Source of the DNA: Metaphire vulgaris
Lineage: Eukaryota; Annelida; Clitellata; Crassiclitellata; Megascolecidae
Assembly: GCA_018105865.1 (NCBI GenBank)
Contig: CM030865.1
Coordinates: 11,601,113 to 11,665,112 of the forward strand
Direction: 5' to 3'
Length of the DNA: 64,000 bases
The notes under the pieces were generated by a model. It was not told where the DNA came from. It searched no databases and worked only from the letters and a program-made list of their open reading frames with translations. The translations under genes and the position numbers were made by a program. This document shows positions 45,891 to 57,316 of this stretch, piece by piece (the first letter of the stretch is position 1; each line of letters starts with the position of its first letter).

Positions 45891-46178
45891 CAGCGGTTCT
45901 CAACCTGTGGGTCGCGACCCCCAAGGGGGTCGAATGACGATTTGCCAGGGGGTCGTCGGAGACCTTCAGAAATATAGGGTTGTCTCTTTTATTGTTATTG
46001 CGCAAAATTTACTCATTTTAACATGTAAAAAGGCTGACAAGCAAAAAAGAAAAAAAGGTCGTCAAGACATTTTATTCTGCAGGGGCCCGAATTTCTCTCG
46101 GCGGGCCTGGTTGGGGGTCGCCACATCATGGGAATTGAATTAAAAGGGTCGCGGCACTATAAAGGTTGAGAACCGCTG
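45891..46178. mobile_element. hAT (Charlie-like) MITE with exact target duplication
   Basis: CAGCGGTTCTCAACCTGTGG at the left, AAGGTTGAGAACCGCTG at the right, 288 bp. Exact 8-bp duplication CCCTATAA at 45883-45890 and 46179-46186. The interior carries CTGACAAGCAAAAAAG and GGTCGTCAAG, the motif shared with unrelated elements. Confidence 0.92.
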
Positions 46179-46648
46179 CCCTATAATTTGTATTTGGAGT
46201 CTTATTTGAACGCTCTTGGCAGGCCCATTCAGAGGGGGCCAGGAGGGCCATTTGGCCCGGGCCTCCAACTGTTGGGGACCTCCGTTTTTCCTTGTCTCTA
46301 GAATTTTGGGAGAACTAGAAATCTGGATAGCTAGGCCTACTACTAGGAGGAGCCTCAAAATTTGGGAATGACCTATTTTTGCTTGTCGACAATTTTGACA
46401 TTTTGGGAAAGCTAGAAAGGTACCCTGCAGTTCCTCAAAATTGGTGATTTTTAGGACAACATTTTTTCACCAATGTGTTCTAGTTTTTAAATTTAAAAAA
46501 TTGGCCGGCTAAATAGGCACAGAATACTGAAAAGCAAAAAGGTCATAAAACCCCTAAAGGAAGGCTTGGTGTCGAATCTGAAGTAAGTAAATGCACATAA
46601 GGACTGACAAGCAAAAAAAGGCCGTCAACTTTTTCACAGACTTGTCAG

Positions 46649-47457
46649 TAGAGCTGTACCGATTAATCGGGAACATTCACAATCGGGCCGATTATGAGGA
46701 CAATCGGAACAATCGGTAATCGGGCGCCAATCCGGCACCGATACCGATTAATCGTTAATATTCGTATTCGGGCCGATTATTAGGGTAATCGGAACAATCG
46801 GTTATGGGGAACCGATTATTTTTTCTGGGTGCCGTAGGCCCTAGTGAGTGGTGACTGGTGGCTGGTGAGTGTCGCCCTCTGGGAGTCTAGACTCCTTGGT
46901 CGCTTCCTTTGGGGGTGGTGCTAGCGCCATCTGGGGGTCGGTGGCGGTTGTGAGCTTGTAGAACTGTCGATGGAGGGAGGGACGAGGGAGGGCCGGTTTA
47001 TCTTGAATCCTCCATTCGATAGTCGGTCGGAGGCAGTTAATGTCACACCAGATTGCCAGATATGACATCTGTTAACCATCGGTCAGAGACTCAGAGACGA
47101 TTAGCGTCCGATCTGACTTCGTCGGCATCTCTTCACCCTCGGTCGGAGACGATTAGGTGCGATGATCTTATCTGACTTCGTCGAAATTACTCAGATGCAT
47201 TAGATGATTTGAATGTTAGTGTAGCTTCGCTTGTTACAACCTACTAGTCTCAAAAGCTAACTGCCCGTGTCGACGTTTAAAGTTTCAACATTAGCGTCTT
47301 TCTGGCGGAGACGTACGTCAATCAAGATGGGCTTACGTGACAGTGGATGGGGATGCCACTTTGATTTTAAAACTCGCATGTTGTCGACCGGTCTAATACG
47401 AATTTCAGTTTATACATTAATGCATACAGTTATATAACAGCTTAAATAGGATATACG

Positions 47458-47498
<41 letters not shown>

Positions 47499-48188
47499 AC
47501 TCAAATAATAAATAAAATATCTGCGTAAAAATACAAATGTCGAAACAACAGACGATCTGCATTTGGATTTATTTCACTATAAGTCCGCTGAACAGCTGTA
47601 AAGCCATTTGCAAATTTTGCAAATCAACTTTCTCTCGAGGTGGTCATGAAACCAAAGGCTTTAATACATCAAATTTGGTTCAGCACTTGAGAAGCAAGCA
47701 CGTAGCTGCGTACACAAACTTTCAAAAAGAATCGATAGAAAACGAAGAAACTGGCCATCGGAGTTTGTACAAAATAAGTTAGGGCCTACTTCTATCTGAC
47801 TACCACTTATGTTTTAAATTTTAATGAATGAATACTTTCATAATCACAATTTCAGATATAAAATTGTAGATTACATTGCGAATATAGACATCTAAAATCT
47901 GACATAATAAGACAGTATTAATGACAAAATCATATTCATTAATGATTAAACACACATTCTGCATTGAGTCTCTTGGCAGGTCTCGAATTGCACCTACATG
48001 TCGAAGTCTGAAGACATGTACTTTTACGCTGCACCTTTATGGTATATTATTTGAGTGCATGATCATTAAAAGTACCCGATTTGGAGATTTAGACAGACAA
48101 TCGGTATCGGCAAGACAATCGGTTGTCTGACAATCGGAACAATCGGTAATCGGAACAATCGGCAAAATGTGCAATCGGTACAGCTCTA
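46649..48188. mobile_element. hAT-like transposon, 1540 bp, with AATCGG-rich ends
   Basis: Ends TAGAGCTGTACCGATT and AATCGGTACAGCTCTA; exact 8-bp target duplication CTTGTCAG (46641-46648, 48189-48196). Both ends hold clusters of AATCGG/CCGATT hexamers, the layout expected of hAT transposase subterminal binding sites. Carries a BED-finger ORF but no catalytic transposase core. Internal TA array at 47459-47495. Confidence 0.88.
47537..47782 (+). CDS. BED-type zinc finger ORF inside the hAT-like element
   Basis: 81 residues. Aromatic WIYF near the start, AICKFCKSTFSRGG (C-x2-C), then FNTSNLVQHLRSKH (H-x4-H spacing typical of BED fingers). BED domains are the DNA-binding module of hAT transposases. 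The frame stops soon after, with no dimerisation or DDE region, so this is either a truncated transposase or a stand-alone DNA-binding peptide. Confidence 0.8.
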   Translation: MSKQQTICIWIYFTISPLNSCKAICKFCKSTFSRGGHETKGFNTSNLVQHLRSKHVAAYTNFQKESIENEETGHRSLYKIS

Positions 48189-48337
48189 CTTGTCAGCAGT
48201 CGAAAGTGTCTTGCCCCCCTCTGAAAACCAGTGAAATGACGTCTCTGGCTCTTGGCCCCAATAAAACCGGTACCAATCTGTTTCATTGTAAATACTTTCA
48301 CAAAGTAGGCCTATCATCACGAATGCAGCCATTTAAG

Positions 48338-48378
<41 letters not shown>

Positions 48379-48381
<3 letters not shown>

Positions 48382-49583
48382 GGATGTAGTCCTCGAGACC
48401 GCGGTCTTGGTCTCGAGACCGCTCGAGACCGATTTTTTGTGGTCTTGGTCTTGTCTTGGTCTCGACTGCTAAGGTCTTGGTCTTGGTCTTGGTCTCGGTA
48501 ATGGCGGTCTTGGTCTCGGTCTCGGTCTTGAAGAATTGGTCTCGGAAATTTTTCGAGACCACTATATTATTATAAGAAATATCGCGGTACGTAACAACTG
48601 GGCGACGAACGACGGATACGATCGAGTATAGGTTGGAGGGGAGGGGTCACAGGGAAGGGGTGGGCGGGGGCGTTGTAGGAGGAGTGAGGATGGGTGTGCG
48701 AGAAGGGAAGAGGAGGACTAAGAGGAGAGGAGGAGGATGGGTGGGTAAGAAGAATGGAAATGTAGGTAAGTTGTATTAGGCTATATAGAATAAGTCTATC
48801 AATAAAACGATACAGCAAAGCAGTTGTCAATCATCATGGATTAGAAACATGTTAGCAAACATCGCTCAGCCATAGATCGCCTTTGAACTAAAACATTTGT
48901 AACCCTCCTCTTAGAAAGCAACTAAAGAATTTACGGATTTATATATGTAGGCCTATGTACATTTTCTCGCTTGACTGTCCGAAACATACTCCGGTTACAT
49001 TTGCCACCCCCTCCCACCACCCTTCCCTTTATAAAGTGGGCATTGACCGTTGACCTGCAGTAGCCAACTTCAAAGATCTGCCAACCATCATCCCCGCCCC
49101 AGCGCCTTGCAGGAGCTCTCCTTTGAACTCAACTTCAAACATTTCCCAGCCCTCTTAACTTTATAGACTTGTATCCAACGTAAGGTTTTGTCTGGCTGGA
49201 TTCAGATCATTTCGGTTCGGCAGCAGTCAAAGCCACCGCTAAGGATTTTATTATGGATTACATAGTCCATGAAGAAAATCTTCCCACTCTAACAACTCCG
49301 GAGACTCCTGCCTAGACTAGTGATACAGAAGAGTTGAACATACCATCTGGAAGTATGTGAACAGTAATTGATTGAGTAAATTTTTTTGCGTTATGTCATC
49401 AGGTGGTCTTAGTCTTGGTCTTGGTCTCGATGGTACTGGTCTTGGTCTTGGTCTTGGTCTCGATGGTAGTGGTCTCGGTCTCGGTCTTGGTCTCGATTGG
49501 TAGTGGTCTTGGTCTTGGTCTTGGTCTTGATGATTAGTGGTCTTGGTCTTGCTTGGTCTCGGAACTTCTGGTCTTGACTACAT

Positions 49584-49588
<5 letters not shown>
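48379..49588. mobile_element. Repeat-ended hAT-like element, 1.21 kb, in a TA array
   Basis: CAGGGATGTAGTC at the left and GACTACATCTCTG at the right, each followed inward by ~100-190 bp of GGTCTTGGTCTCG-type subterminal repeats in inverted orientation. It sits inside a TA microsatellite, so the 8-bp flanks (ATATATAT) are compatible with, but not proof of, a target duplication. No convincing ORF. Confidence 0.75.
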
Positions 49589-49645
<57 letters not shown>

Positions 49646-50426
49646 ATATATCTATAATATTGTATCATGCAAGAGTGATCAACATGGGATCATGAGATAT
49701 AGTTCGCTGTAGAACAGAGGTCTCAATCTTTTTAGCCAGAGGCCACATGTGCTGGCATCTAAAGGCTCGGCGGACAGCAAACACAAGAAATTACATTCAT
49801 TAAAATACGGCAAATGAAAAACTGTCAATGAAATGCTAGTTATTTGTCTAATCACAATGCACTGCATAATGGGCCTATCAGTTGTAATTGAAATAGCGTT
49901 TAACTATACTGCGAGATGCAAGAAACCGGTGCATTTCTGACGAAATTATAGAGTAAGTACGATTTGCGCACGTTCCTAAATTACCGACCTTGGTGGGCCG
50001 TAGGTAGGGCCATATTAAGGCGGGGGCTGAGGGGCTGTAGCCCCCGGCCCATCATGAAAATAGGCCCACCGATTTTCGAGATAACTTTTTTTGCTTGTCA
50101 GAGATTTTCAGTATAGGCGACGGCCTTTTTTTCTCAGCCCCCCGGCCCACTCGGACCTTAATCCGGCCCTGGCCGTATAGGGCCTATCCCGCCCGCGAGC
50201 CGAACTTTGGAGGCCCCTGGTGTAGTGCGTGTGTAGACAAAGCCTCCTCCGTCGCCGTCGCACGGTTTAGAATGGGTTTATTCAAGGCAGATCTTGTGTT
50301 CTCCCTCTCCCCCTCCCTCTCACCCGTAAAGTTGTACCGCTTCGGAGTCTGCGTGACTCCTGCTGCGACCGCGGCTTACCTGCGCCAAAAACGCCCACAG
50401 TTCATTCCACCTGGACAACGGGAAGT

Positions 50427-50816
50427 ATGGGACGCCGTAACACCTGTCACCGGAGACCGTCTAACGACGATGAGAGCGCCGAAACAACTGCTACTACTAC
50501 TACTACTATTATTACTACTACTGCTAATACTACTACGACGTCATCATCATCATCGTCGTCGTCGTCATCGCGTCGTTGTCGTTGTTGCGTGGACCGAACG
50601 GCTTGTTCTGGCGTGGCTTATTCCAGGATCGTCGTCTTAGCTGTTCTCGTCTGGATCGTTGTCTCTGCTGTTGGCGCCGTCAACGGACCTAGGCCTCGCA
50701 CCCGACTTAGGCCTTCCTTCCGATTCCTGACACCGCGTCCTAATCCATCATCACCATCATCATCTTCGTCATCATCGTCGTCTTCTTATTCGCCATCATC
50801 ATCATTGTCATCGTCG

Positions 50817-50890
<74 letters not shown>

Positions 50891-53041
50891 TTCGTCTTCT
50901 TATTCGCTATCATCATCGTCTTCTTCTTCGCCATCATCATCATTGTCATCATCATCATCATCATCATCATCATCACCATCATCATCTTCGTCTTCTTATT
51001 CGCTATCATCATCGTCTTCTTCTTCACCATCATCATCGTTGTCATCATCATCGTCATCATCATCATCGTCGTCTTATTCTTCTTCTTCGCCATCATCATC
51101 ATCATCATCATCATCATCTTCTTCTTCTTCTTCTTCTTCTTTCCATCCGTCAGACGAAGTGAAGGACACCTCTACGAATCCCGTGCTCCAGACGGTCACC
51201 GTTGGCACAGCGTCCGTGCACCCTTCGCCGACGACGACGACTCGGCGGTCGTTGATACCGAAGGTCCTTGAAGACAGTCCTTTGGACAGTCCGCTAGGAC
51301 GATCGAAGACTCGGTCGTCATTGGAAACGGCGCAGCGACAACACAACGAAGACTTTGTTGCGGTAAGTGGCAGGAAAAAACTCGCCATTGCCCTTAAATA
51401 TCTTAGGGTTCTAAGATTCCAGACTTCAGAGGAAAGGAAGAGGAAGAAGAAGAAGAAGAAGAAGAAGAAGAAGAAGATTGCGATGAAAAGCGTAAAAGAG
51501 GGCAACTTTGGACGCAAGGTCTACAGACCAAATTAATTAAGCGACATCTGGTTGGCAAAGTTAAACCAGAGGTCACCAATTTACGGCCCGCTGTCCAAAA
51601 AGTTTGGTGACCCCTGGAGTAAGCGAAACTCGCAAAGTCTCGCTTGCAGGAGTCTTATTATTTAATATTAGGCCAATAGACCAGTGCTTTCCAACCTGTG
51701 TGCGGCGGCACACAACTGTGCCGCAGCAACGGTAGAAGTGTGCGTTTTATCATTCGGATGCTGGAAAATAGCAAAATAATAACGGTGCTGCATTAATAAT
51801 TGTTAATTATAAGTTGAATTATATCTCTTCACTGAAGTCAGGGTTTAATCTAGACCGTTTCCGGGGAAGGATTGCCCTTTCCCAACACGGAAATTTCCAA
51901 TCCCCCCCGGAAATTTTGGCATACTACATCAACTAACAGCAGCCCCCTAGCAGAATTCTTCCGGGCTTTGTCAGTTCCCCCGGCTTGTTCAGTTCCCCGG
52001 GATTCCAGAAGTCTAGATTAAACACCGCGTCCATGGCTAGAGCCATAGTAGCCATTGGGACGCTACGCCTCTGGGTAGGATATCCCATATTTGACCGGTA
52101 GGGGGCCTATCTGAATGATTCTGATTTGACGTGTCACCAGTGGCGGCTCCACCGGGGGGCCAGAGGGCCCGTGCCACCCTATTGAGTGCCTGACCCCCCA
52201 GTGCCCCCCAGTTGGGACCCTATACTCAATGCTACATACATTAAACAACAAATGGTTGGCCCCCCTTGATTAGAAGTTGCCACCCCAACGGCCCCCCCCC
52301 ACTTGCCAAATCCTAGAGCCGCCACTGCGTGTCACGCATTGGCTGACGCTTCTGTGCATTATTAAGTGGCGCTATATAAGTTCTCAGTGGCGGTTCCACT
52401 TTGGGGAATGGGAATGACTGGGGATGACTTCGGATCCTCCCAACGAGCTTTTTTGCTTGTTATCGGCGTTTAATTCACGCTGAACATCTGTATAGGCCCC
52501 ACAAAACAGAGCTGATGACCTTTTTTGCTTGTCATCCTTTTTCAGAAAAATTTTCATTTACATTTGTCGGGGAAAACACTGCTAATGACCGGGTTTTTTG
52601 CTTGTCAACCTTTTCGTGATTTCATTCATTTTCATCTGCCACCAACTTCCTAAAAATGCCTTGCGCCCCCAAAAAAGAATTTCTGGAAGTTATAGATTCG
52701 ATTATTAGGTTAGAGTGGCGCAATGGTGATAGTGGTGGGTTTCTTGTTAAACTTTGTGAGCTAGATTGCACCGAATGACGGAGAAAAGCAATTTTCAATT
52801 TGTCTTCAGTTCTTTGCATTGACCTCGGACCTCCGTTCATTCACTCTGCTCGCTTTCGAGAACAAAGAACCTTTCGGAGATTTCATTCGACCGTTTGAAT
52901 AATTATTTCCTTATTATTGGTCTCGTTTCTAATTGGTTTCCTGTCGAAACGAATGGTCCCCTGGATTGATGTCGCCAGATCAATGACTCTCATGGATTTT
53001 TTGATTATTCACACACATGCACACACTCACACTGTCTGTCA

Positions 53042-53087
<46 letters not shown>

Positions 53088-53173
53088 GTGTCTGTCTGTC
53101 TCTCCTCCCTTTCTGTCTCTGTCTGTCTCCATCTCAGTCTCTGTGTGTCTGTGTCTGTCTGTCTCAATCCCTT

Positions 53174-53250
<77 letters not shown>

Positions 53251-53351
53251 TGTTTCTCTCCCAAAGAATTCAGTGTAGACTCAAAAATAAACTTCCAGAC
53301 GCGACTTCCTTCTGTTGCCTTCTTCTTTTAAGGCGAAGCAGCTGACTTCCT

Positions 53352-53391
<40 letters not shown>

Positions 53392-53606
53392 TGAGGTCAT
53401 TCGGTGCAGTTGCGGTTCTCATTATAATGCGATTCGTTCTCAAAAGCGAAAACTCTTAGACGAAAATCTATATAATTTATTAGTTATTAATCTTATTGTT
53501 AGATATCCAGTCAATCATTTCGAAGGGGCCAACTTCTAACATGCAGGACCAGCCATTTGTTGATAGGTATGTAGCAGTAAGTATAGATCCCAACAGAGAG
53601 AGAGGG

Positions 53607-53640
<34 letters not shown>

Positions 53641-54349
53641 TATTATTAAAATCGTTATCTGATGTCTGTTGCCTTCTGCGTTTTGATTGGTTGGCTGTGT
53701 GAACGTTCTGATTGGTTGCGTTCGCGTTCTGATTGTTTGGCTGTGAGCGTTCTGATTGGTTGGCTGTGAGAGCGTTCTGATTGGTTACCTTCAGCGTTCT
53801 GTTGGTTGGCTGAGTGAGCGTTCTGATTGGTCGTTCTGGAATTGGAATTGGATTGGTCGTTGCCTCGAGCGAAGCGAAGCGACGCGACGCGACGCGAAAG
53901 CGACGCGGCGACGCGACGACGTTGCGACGCGAAGTAAGCAATTGTTCGAGCGAAGCTCGCGCGAGCGACGACGTTCTGTATGTCTCTTACCGTCAAGCGT
54001 TCTCATTGGTTGACGAAGAACCGTTTGAATTGTTTAGCACGGTTTAGTCGAGTCATTGCAGCGTCAGAGGGGTGGGCGTGCGACGACGTTGCTATTGGTA
54101 ACAATTGTTCGTAAGTTGCGCAATTTTAACGTTAATTTTAACGTACACAAAAATACGTGTACAGCGTCACAAATGGTCACAGTTGCGTGATTTTAACGTA
54201 CATAGGCCTAATTATTACGTGGCGCAGAGCTTGGCTAGGTGGTGATCGATCATTGAAATGTTGTTCAGCATGAATTCAATGATTGGGTATTAGGTATAGG
54301 TATTGGATTAGTATTATCCTGCACTGCGAGCGAAGCGAGCATCTTTCTA

Positions 54350-54415
<66 letters not shown>

Positions 54416-54729
54416 TATCGCCCGTTCCTATGAATGATAAATGCGGAAATTTATCTAGCGCCGCATTTAGTTTGCGTGTTTGACCTCTGTGTGTCAGAGC
54501 CTCGTCGTGAAACCGGTTCGCGCCGATGTCTTTCGTCAGCGACTGCGGTCGGTGACGTCATATCGTGACGTCATCCGAATGTTCGTCAGCTCCGAAGAAG
54601 AAGGTCGTCTGCTCGATGACGAAGACATCGACGACTTCGTCTCGTCTCCATCGCCGAACGGCAGACGACAGACAGCAGACGACGACGACGACGACTTACT
54701 GTCAATCAACGGTATACGCTGTTGCGTCT

Positions 54730-54810
<81 letters not shown>

Positions 54811-54951
54811 ATGTAAGTAAGTCAGTGGCGTAGCAAGGATATTTCCGAAATGGGGTTATGATTCCCAACATCGGAAAATTCTGACAAGCAAAAAAGGTCG
54901 TCAAATTTTTTTGATTAAGGGAATTATATAGGTGTGTGAGCACGTTCAACT

Positions 54952-54995
<44 letters not shown>

Positions 54996-56907
54996 GTTGT
55001 TGTTGTTGTTGTTGTTATTGTGTTGTTGTTAAAAGTTAAGATGTATGTGGTAACTTATCCGATAGCGGATCTAGCAAATCTATGAACGTCATTGATCTGG
55101 CTCCTTGAAGTTCTGTATAATGATTCTCTGTAAAAAAAAGTTGGTCGGACAACCATGTTGTCTAACCCCAACCACCTGGCTACGCCACTGAAGTAAGTTA
55201 GTAAGCAAGCGAGTAAGCTACGTAAATAAGTAACTAAGCACTGGAGTGCAGAGAGTGGTGGGCGCCCGGGGAAAAGTCGATAAAAAATGTTTGACGAGCA
55301 AAAAATGGTCGCCGAGTAAATTTTGCCCCCCCCATCTGGTCGGCGTCCGGGGCCACCACCTCACCGCCCCTCTCTGCAACAAAGCATATAGCTACAGGAG
55401 AACTTCGTTATAACGGACTAGGTTATATAGCGAATATTCGGTTATAGCGTATGCAGTCCCTTAATTGTGATGCGCAACTGTATTGGATGGCATTGGATAT
55501 AACTTACCTCGGGATATAACGTGCTCAAGTTTACAGAACCGCGCTAACAGTGGCGGTTCCACGTGGGGGGGGGGGTGAGTGGGGATGCATCCCCCACCGG
55601 ACTTCCGGACTTTTTCCGCTTGTGTTTTTGAATAAAAGTCTAATAAAACTATAGCGAAAAACTGCAGATAACCTTTTTGCTTGTCAACCTATTTTCCGGT
55701 AAAAGTGTAGTAAAATTATGGAAAATATTCCCTTTTGTCAGCTTTTTTGGCAAAGTTAATTGATTTTGTCCCTTCTCTTTTCATCCCCCCACCAACTTCC
55801 TATGAATTCACTTCATCCCTCACCAAGAAATCCTGGAACCGCCACTGCCCGCTAAGTTTGCTTGTCTGTTACTAAGCTATGAGCCGAATGCAAGACTTCT
55901 GTAGCGCCTCGAATTTATCATCGTACGTTTGACCTTCCAGAGTGGAGCATGACCTTGAGACACGTCCGCGAGATGGAAGAGAAGGGCGCCTGCAGCCAGC
56001 CTCTCCCGGAATTCATCCAGGTGCGGCACCACGTCCTGGCACGACCCGAAAGCAACTACGTTCCCGACTGCACCGTTGTGTTCAGGTGCCACAAGGACTA
56101 CGGGTGTTGCAACAGCACCTCGGAGTGCGGAGTGAAGACGAGCACCTATGTCTACAGGCCGTTCTGGGTGAGCAACGCGCAGGGATATTTCTACACCCCC
56201 TAACACCCCCGACCTGAGACCGACACCGCCAACAACACCCTCCTCCAATTTCAGCCATGGAATGACCTTGTTTGCTTGTCAGACGTTTTTTGGCAGGGGA
56301 CCCCCAGAATTTACCGACACCCCCTCTCAATTGATGATCCTAGAAATAACCCTGACAACCCGACATCATCGTCCACTCTGATCTCTTAGACAGTCGATAT
56401 AAGACTTAACAGGTGGTGGCTAGATCCTATCCGATCAGGTAGTTTTTATTTCCTTTTGGCCTTCCGGTCTTCTTTCTGGCCTTCTGGCCTTCTGGTAGCG
56501 GATACTATTTTTGTATTGGTTTGAAGGTAGGTTACAGTAAAAGAGTTTGCTGTTTGAAGTGTGAATATGTGGGGGATAATTTTTCTGGAAACATGAGGTC
56601 TATATCGTTTTGTTTGTAAAGAAAACGAGAAATAGAAAGGAGAGAGAGACGGAGAGAAAGAGACGGAGAGAGATACAGACAGAGACAAACACACACAGAG
56701 AGAGAGAGAGAGAGAATATGAAAATTCAAAACTTATTTTGGTGTTAATAACAGGAACTGACTTGTCCGCCAGGGTCAAACTGCACCGAGTACAATATGCC
56801 GAACGTGAAATTCCTGGACTTCGTAAATCACACGGAATGCGAATGCAAACAAATGAAGCAACTGCCAAGGCAAGCAAGTTCACGTTTTCTCTCTCTCCCT
56901 CTCTCCT

Positions 56908-56938
<31 letters not shown>

Positions 56939-57279
56939 ACACACACATATATATATATATAGCCAGAATTTCCGGAAAGGGGGGTTGGTTTTTGGTTTTG
57001 ACCGTGAACAACTTCGGAAAAATATTGACAAGCAAAAAAGGTCGTCACCTCTTAAACACCGTTACATCATATAGCCAGGTAGCCAAGGTGAGGGGGATTT
57101 GACTCCCAAAATCGAGTCCCAAAATAAAAAAATGCATTCAAACTCATTCATTGTACTACTTTTTTATGCTGTGCTTGTCACGAATAAAGATGATTATTAA
57201 AAATATTTTGTTTTCGGCAGCAAAGAGGGGTTTAACCCCCAAACTCCTCCTTGGCTACGCCACTGCATTTATATATATT

Positions 57280-57316
<37 letters not shown>

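Larger units (their letters stand above)
45414..50426. other. Divergent intergenic region DIS3 / PDGF-VEGF-like gene
   Basis: No cellular gene seen. It holds LINE tails at 45590-45620, a Charlie-like MITE (45891-46178), a 1.54-kb hAT-like element with a BED finger (46649-48188) and a 1.21-kb repeat-ended element in a TA array (48379-49588). At 49715-50220 are worn hAT ends (CAGAGGTCTCAATC; a nested GGGCCATATTAAGGC/CCTTAATCCGGCCCTG pair). Confidence 0.7.

Noticed and set aside
48570..48830. Minus-strand frame inside the repeat-ended element as a transposase
   Set aside because: Pro/Ser/His low complexity with no zinc finger, BED or catalytic motifs.
50740..51517. Minus-strand poly-Met/Lys and Glu/Asp frames opposite growth-factor exon 1
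   Set aside because: Antisense shadows of the Ser repeat; the plus frame has a signal segment, a phase-0 GT donor and joins to the next exon.
53315..53539. CAG-repeat exon for the growth factor gene
   Set aside because: No acceptor/donor pair keeps phase 0 to phase 0 between exons 1 and 2, and the 51362-54498 join is already exact.
53480..53996. Minus-strand Asn/Gln/Arg-rich frame
   Set aside because: Reads through the ATTGG repeat array; composition and period match the DNA repeat.
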